Shown: positions 53,179-56,030 of the stretch, one piece after another | Layout of the letters: every line of letters begins with the position of its first letter | Numbering within the stretch: position 1 is the stretch's first letter | Source: Nitrospira sp. | GTDB lineage: Bacteria; Nitrospirota; Nitrospiria; Nitrospirales; Nitrospiraceae | Direction of reading: 5' to 3' | NCBI GenBank assembly: GCA_030444405.1 | Contig: JARFPM010000023.1 | Span: forward strand, 1 to 56,030 | DNA length: 56,030 nt | The notes under the pieces: model-generated | Told to the model about the DNA's origin: nothing | What the model saw: only the letters and a program-made list of their open reading frames with translations | The model's database searches: none | Position numbers and translations under genes: made by a program

Positions 53179-54954
53179 ATGATTGCACCATCCAATAGGC
53201 AAGACTCTGTCGATCGGCGACGACCTCGTGCCGGAGCCGTTCTTGTGATGCTATCGCTCACGCTTGTTCTGATGGCTGATCCCTGTGCCGCTGCAGATGA
53301 TGGGCCGAGGCCACCGGCTGAACAAGGAGCCGAACAAGCCAAAGCCGCTTGGGACCGTGGGGCGGTCACGACGGCGCTGGAGATTCTTGATCACGGTCTG
53401 AGCGTTCATCCGGAAGCGGTCACTCTCCACAAAGTACGTGGCGACATCCTTTCTACGTTTCGCAATCCTCAAGAGGCCGTTCAAGCCTATGACCGAGTGC
53501 TCGCCGCTCAGCCCGCTGCACTGGATGTCCGCTGGGCGAAATGGGGGCTGCTGGTCCGGTGGGGACAGGAAGAGGAGGCGATTGCAGAATTGTACAACAT
53601 TGCGCGGATTGATGCGAAGAATCCGCTCATTCCCTGGCGGCTGGCGCAAGAACTGCGAAAGCTCGATCGCTTGGAGGAATCGCTGGAAGCCTACAAACGG
53701 GCGGTGGAACGTAAGCCGGAGTTACTTGGCTGGCGGCTGGCTTTGGCACGGGCACGCTTTGACGTATTGGATTACCAGGGAGCCGATGCCGACCTTCATT
53801 ATGTGCTGGACCATGCCGCTCCTGGCTCTCCGGTCGAGGTTCCGGCGAGGAACCAGCTGGCACAACTGTATGAATCCATGGAGCGGGGACGGCGATTCAC
53901 GCCGACGCTGACGCCTGATGCCACCGCATCTCAACTGAAGGAATGGGCCGCCATTCGTTCGGATGCCTGGAAACTGTTCGAGGCTGGTCGGTATCAAGAG
54001 GCCGAACCGATGTACCGTAAGTTGTTGGCCCTCAATCCCAATGACCCCATCGCTACTCACCAGTTGGGACTGACTCTCGTGCAGCTTGGACGGTGCGAGG
54101 ATGCGCTCACTGTGTTCGGGAAATTGTCGAACCTCAACCCAAGCGAGGAAGACTTCGCGGATACGACCTATCGGATGGGGCAGTGTTACGTGGAGTTGGA
54201 ACGCTGGGAAGAAGCCTTCATTCACTTTCAGATCCTCTATGACACGGCCGTCGAATTTGAACAGGCCAATAAGGATGTTCCTCTTCCAGCCGGTACGCGC
54301 ATCCTGGCCAAAGAGAAGATTGCTCGCTGGCTTGAAAAGGTACGGCCCCACGTTCCTGAGCTGGCGAAGCTCAAGGAGGATGAGGCGAAGGCGGAAAAAG
54401 AGTCAGGCAACACGACTCCTGAATTGCCAGAAGAATCTCTGTATGCGAAGGCTGTTGGAAGGCTGAAGCCGCAGAAGACGCTGGATACCGGAGCGGCGAT
54501 CGCGGGTCGGGATGCGGATTTCAGCTGGTTTCGGTTTGTGATTCCAGCGACCAAGGTCGTGCGGGATGACTTTCCGACCGGGGCTCACGAGTTCATCCCG
54601 TTGTATCCGGGCGATACATTTCCCGCCACACAACCGGAAATCTACTTGGTCTTTAAGCTGGTGTCCGATTCGTTCGATGCCGTGCCGCTGACCGCACGAT
54701 GTGGACCGGAAACATCTGACATGACTGAAGACCCACAGATGGCGGTACAAGATCGCGTCATGACTGCTACGAACGATCGATCCGGCTATTTTCTCCTCAC
54801 CCCTCCGAAATCCGGATGGGCGTCCGGGTACTACCGTTGCGGCCTCTTTGCTGGAGAACAGACCTCCGCCTACTCCTATGTCGATGAAGTCCGCTTCCGG
54901 ATCGTCGACCCCACTACCGTCCGGGGTAATGATCCGGACAGGGCTGTCCACTAG
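53179..54954 (+). CDS. Exported tetratricopeptide repeat protein
   Basis: The start is taken at the ATG at 53179; the frame is open to 53086 but that part looks non-coding. The 591-residue product has a signal peptide (AGAVLVMLSLTLVLMADPCAA), then TPR-like helical pairs across about residues 50-300 (AVQAYDRVLAAQPAALDVRW, EESLEAYKRAVERKPELLGW, AEPMYRKLLALNPNDPIATHQLG). The C-terminal 180 residues are a beta-rich domain (RFVIPATKVVRDDFPTGAHE, ASGYYRCGLFAGEQTSAYSY) of no family I recognise. It probably works in the periplasm. It diverges from galE. Confidence 0.85.
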   Translation: MIAPSNRQDSVDRRRPRAGAVLVMLSLTLVLMADPCAAADDGPRPPAEQGAEQAKAAWDRGAVTTALEILDHGLSVHPEAVTLHKVRGDILSTFRNPQEAVQAYDRVLAAQPAALDVRWAKWGLLVRWGQEEEAIAELYNIARIDAKNPLIPWRLAQELRKLDRLEESLEAYKRAVERKPELLGWRLALARARFDVLDYQGADADLHYVLDHAAPGSPVEVPARNQLAQLYESMERGRRFTPTLTPDATASQLKEWAAIRSDAWKLFEAGRYQEAEPMYRKLLALNPNDPIATHQLGLTLVQLGRCEDALTVFGKLSNLNPSEEDFADTTYRMGQCYVELERWEEAFIHFQILYDTAVEFEQANKDVPLPAGTRILAKEKIARWLEKVRPHVPELAKLKEDEAKAEKESGNTTPELPEESLYAKAVGRLKPQKTLDTGAAIAGRDADFSWFRFVIPATKVVRDDFPTGAHEFIPLYPGDTFPATQPEIYLVFKLVSDSFDAVPLTARCGPETSDMTEDPQMAVQDRVMTATNDRSGYFLLTPPKSGWASGYYRCGLFAGEQTSAYSYVDEVRFRIVDPTTVRGNDPDRAVH

Positions 54955-54999
54955 GTGCAATTGAACTCTCTGTCTGCGTGGATGTAGACTGAAAAACTA

Positions 55000-55227
55000 A
55001 TGCCTCTCAGAACCCCGTCAACAGATAATTGGTGGCTTAGGGGTGTCATCGCGCGATCCGTCGGAATCATCACCATTGCCCTCGGGTTCGTCCTCGGAAT
55101 GTACGGACTCGATCATCCTGCCTCACATTGGCTGCAGACCGCACTGGGGTTACTCGTGACCGGGATGGTGGCCCAAGGGTATGCGCTCTACTGCTCGATC
55201 AAACGCATGCAGCAACGAAACTCTTGA
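55000..55227 (+). CDS. Small membrane protein (75 aa)
   Basis: The product has two predicted membrane helices (about 18-36, IARSVGIITIALGFVLGMYG, and 43-65, WLQTALGLLVTGMVAQGYAL) and a short basic tail. No motif is recognised. The Shine-Dalgarno is weak. It lies 45 bases after the TPR protein gene, in the same direction. Confidence 0.6.
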   Translation: MPLRTPSTDNWWLRGVIARSVGIITIALGFVLGMYGLDHPASHWLQTALGLLVTGMVAQGYALYCSIKRMQQRNS

Positions 55228-55927
55228 TCATGCTTCCCTCGGCTCGCGTGACAACCTCCCATACCACCAGCATCAGCCATCACTGACCAGCTCGTGATGG
55301 ACGTCGATACAAAAGACATCAGGTACTTTCTATCTGACTACACGGCCCACCAAATCAAGCTTGCACTGGTACAGTGCGCAACAATCACATCAGGCAGCTT
55401 GATTTCAGTGGACCACTACAAACGGTTGGTGGCCAGGCACGGGTGCTTATCTACTTTGGCCTAGGTATGCAGCCTATTGAACAGTCTGTTTCAAGCAACT
55501 GCGCATTCGGTGGACATTGTACTTTTGGTTTTACAGGTACGCACAAGAAACTAGCTTCGGTATGTTCACGATCGTCGGACAGGGTCCATCCCGCGCCGCA
55601 CAATTGTGCAGATAATTTCGCCTTTGCTGCCATTTCAACCTTGCCTTTGTCCCCTCGTTCCCTTGGAATGCCGGTAATTTCTGGACACATTGGTAACAAT
55701 AGATGCGATTGTGAGCAATTGAGCGCATAGTTTCATAACCTATCCTCTTTGCGTATCTTACATCTAGCAACTATTGATTAGACCGACCAGTGTATCCAAG
55801 TCCTCCGGCCCACGATTTCCTTAGACACACATTTGGGGCATACTGCCCCTCATTGATGGAGGTGTTCATGGCGAAATTGAAGGCAGAGCGAGGCGATGAA
55901 GATCTTGTGGGTAATAGGCAGAGAAGT
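55228..55927. other. Gene-poor stretch near the right edge
   Basis: I see no convincing gene in these 700 bases; the base composition is more AT-rich than the rest. Open frames of 70-118 codons on both strands have non-protein-like content. Two short starts have good Shine-Dalgarno sequences: a 33-codon frame on the minus strand (55736-55635, after AGAGGAT) and a plus-strand ATG at 55869 after GGAGG that stays open to the window end but conflicts with the better-supported minus-strand gene tail. It may be decayed coding sequence. Confidence 0.5.
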
Positions 55928-56030
55928 TCAGGGTTTCTTTGCCACCACCTTGCCGTTTTCCCACACATAGATCGGCGTCCCATATATCTTGGCAGTTTTC
56001 CGAGCCGCCTTGGCAGCTCGGCGGAGTGCG
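55928..56030 (-). CDS. C-terminal end of a small basic protein (cut by right edge)
   Basis: The minus strand enters the window in frame and stops at 55928, giving 33 residues. They form an Ala/Arg/Lys-rich helix (ALRRAAKAARKTAKIYG), then a beta hairpin (TPIYVWENGKVVAKKP). This ending resembles small proteins often found in toxin-antitoxin or phage-defence neighbourhoods, but the match is to a general pattern only. Confidence 0.5.
   Translation of the reverse strand, partial: ALRRAAKAARKTAKIYGTPIYVWENGKVVAKKP

Noticed and set aside
1-56030. CRISPR array, rRNA operon or prophage
   Set aside because: No regularly spaced repeat series, no rRNA-like sequence and no block of phage structural genes was seen; the RusA-like gene is isolated.

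Overview
This window looks like chromosomal DNA of a Nitrospira-type bacterium (phylum Nitrospirota). The support is indirect: a GC content that looks to be in the mid to upper 50s, a chlorite-dismutase-superfamily heme protein, a class 1A-looking dihydroorotate dehydrogenase, several long conserved-looking proteins of no known family, and a T2SS/T4P-like operon with a TPR-secretin-cohesin fusion. The lineage is an inference; there is no rRNA gene to confirm it. Coding density is high and most genes are housekeeping.

Layout. 1-5083: the start of cinA (cut by the left edge) behind a small exported protein, a chlorite-dismutase/HemQ-like gene with its own promoter and a strong terminator, two unknown genes, an exported OB-fold protein and a short-chain dehydrogenase. 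5227-5302: a CAT-anticodon tRNA. 5500-10545: a DUF3703 gene, an FtsX-type ABC permease, a small LuxR-type regulator, pyrD and a LolD-like ATPase. 10666-14520: a ComF-family gene, an FmdB-family gene, a small HTH gene plus an orphan mraZ behind a near-consensus promoter, a RusA-like resolvase and a DUF3391/HD-GYP protein. 14546-17868: a macA-macB-like tripartite exporter. 18075-31226: a long minus-strand housekeeping block (clpC; then tsaD, hflX, nth, yicC, gmk, rpoZ, coaBC, a TPR gene, aroQ, efp, accB, accC) with many 4-bp stop/start overlaps. hflX appears to start at an ATT codon.

31352-34083 is a graveyard of insertion sequences: two tandem broken IS1380-type transposase genes abutting an internally deleted ISL3-type remnant. 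Then come an AT-rich leader with direct repeats and a secreted BACON/fibronectin protein (34402-35499), a gene-free stretch holding a diverged copy of a small interspersed repeat, and an 11-gene operon (36111-46746) for a hybrid type II secretion/type IV pilus-like machine: secretin, two class III pseudopilins, LysM lipoprotein, GspF, GspE, PilM-, PilN-, PilO- and PilP-like proteins and an atypical pseudopilin. This operon, with the BACON protein as possible cargo, is the most interesting system here.

47043-56030: proA coupled to a 597-residue unknown, a 58-residue protein, a DUF457-type membrane protein, trmL, galE (its stop codon lies inside a 130-bp MITE-like inverted-repeat element), a secreted TPR protein, a small membrane protein, and a gene-poor right end with the tail of one more small gene.
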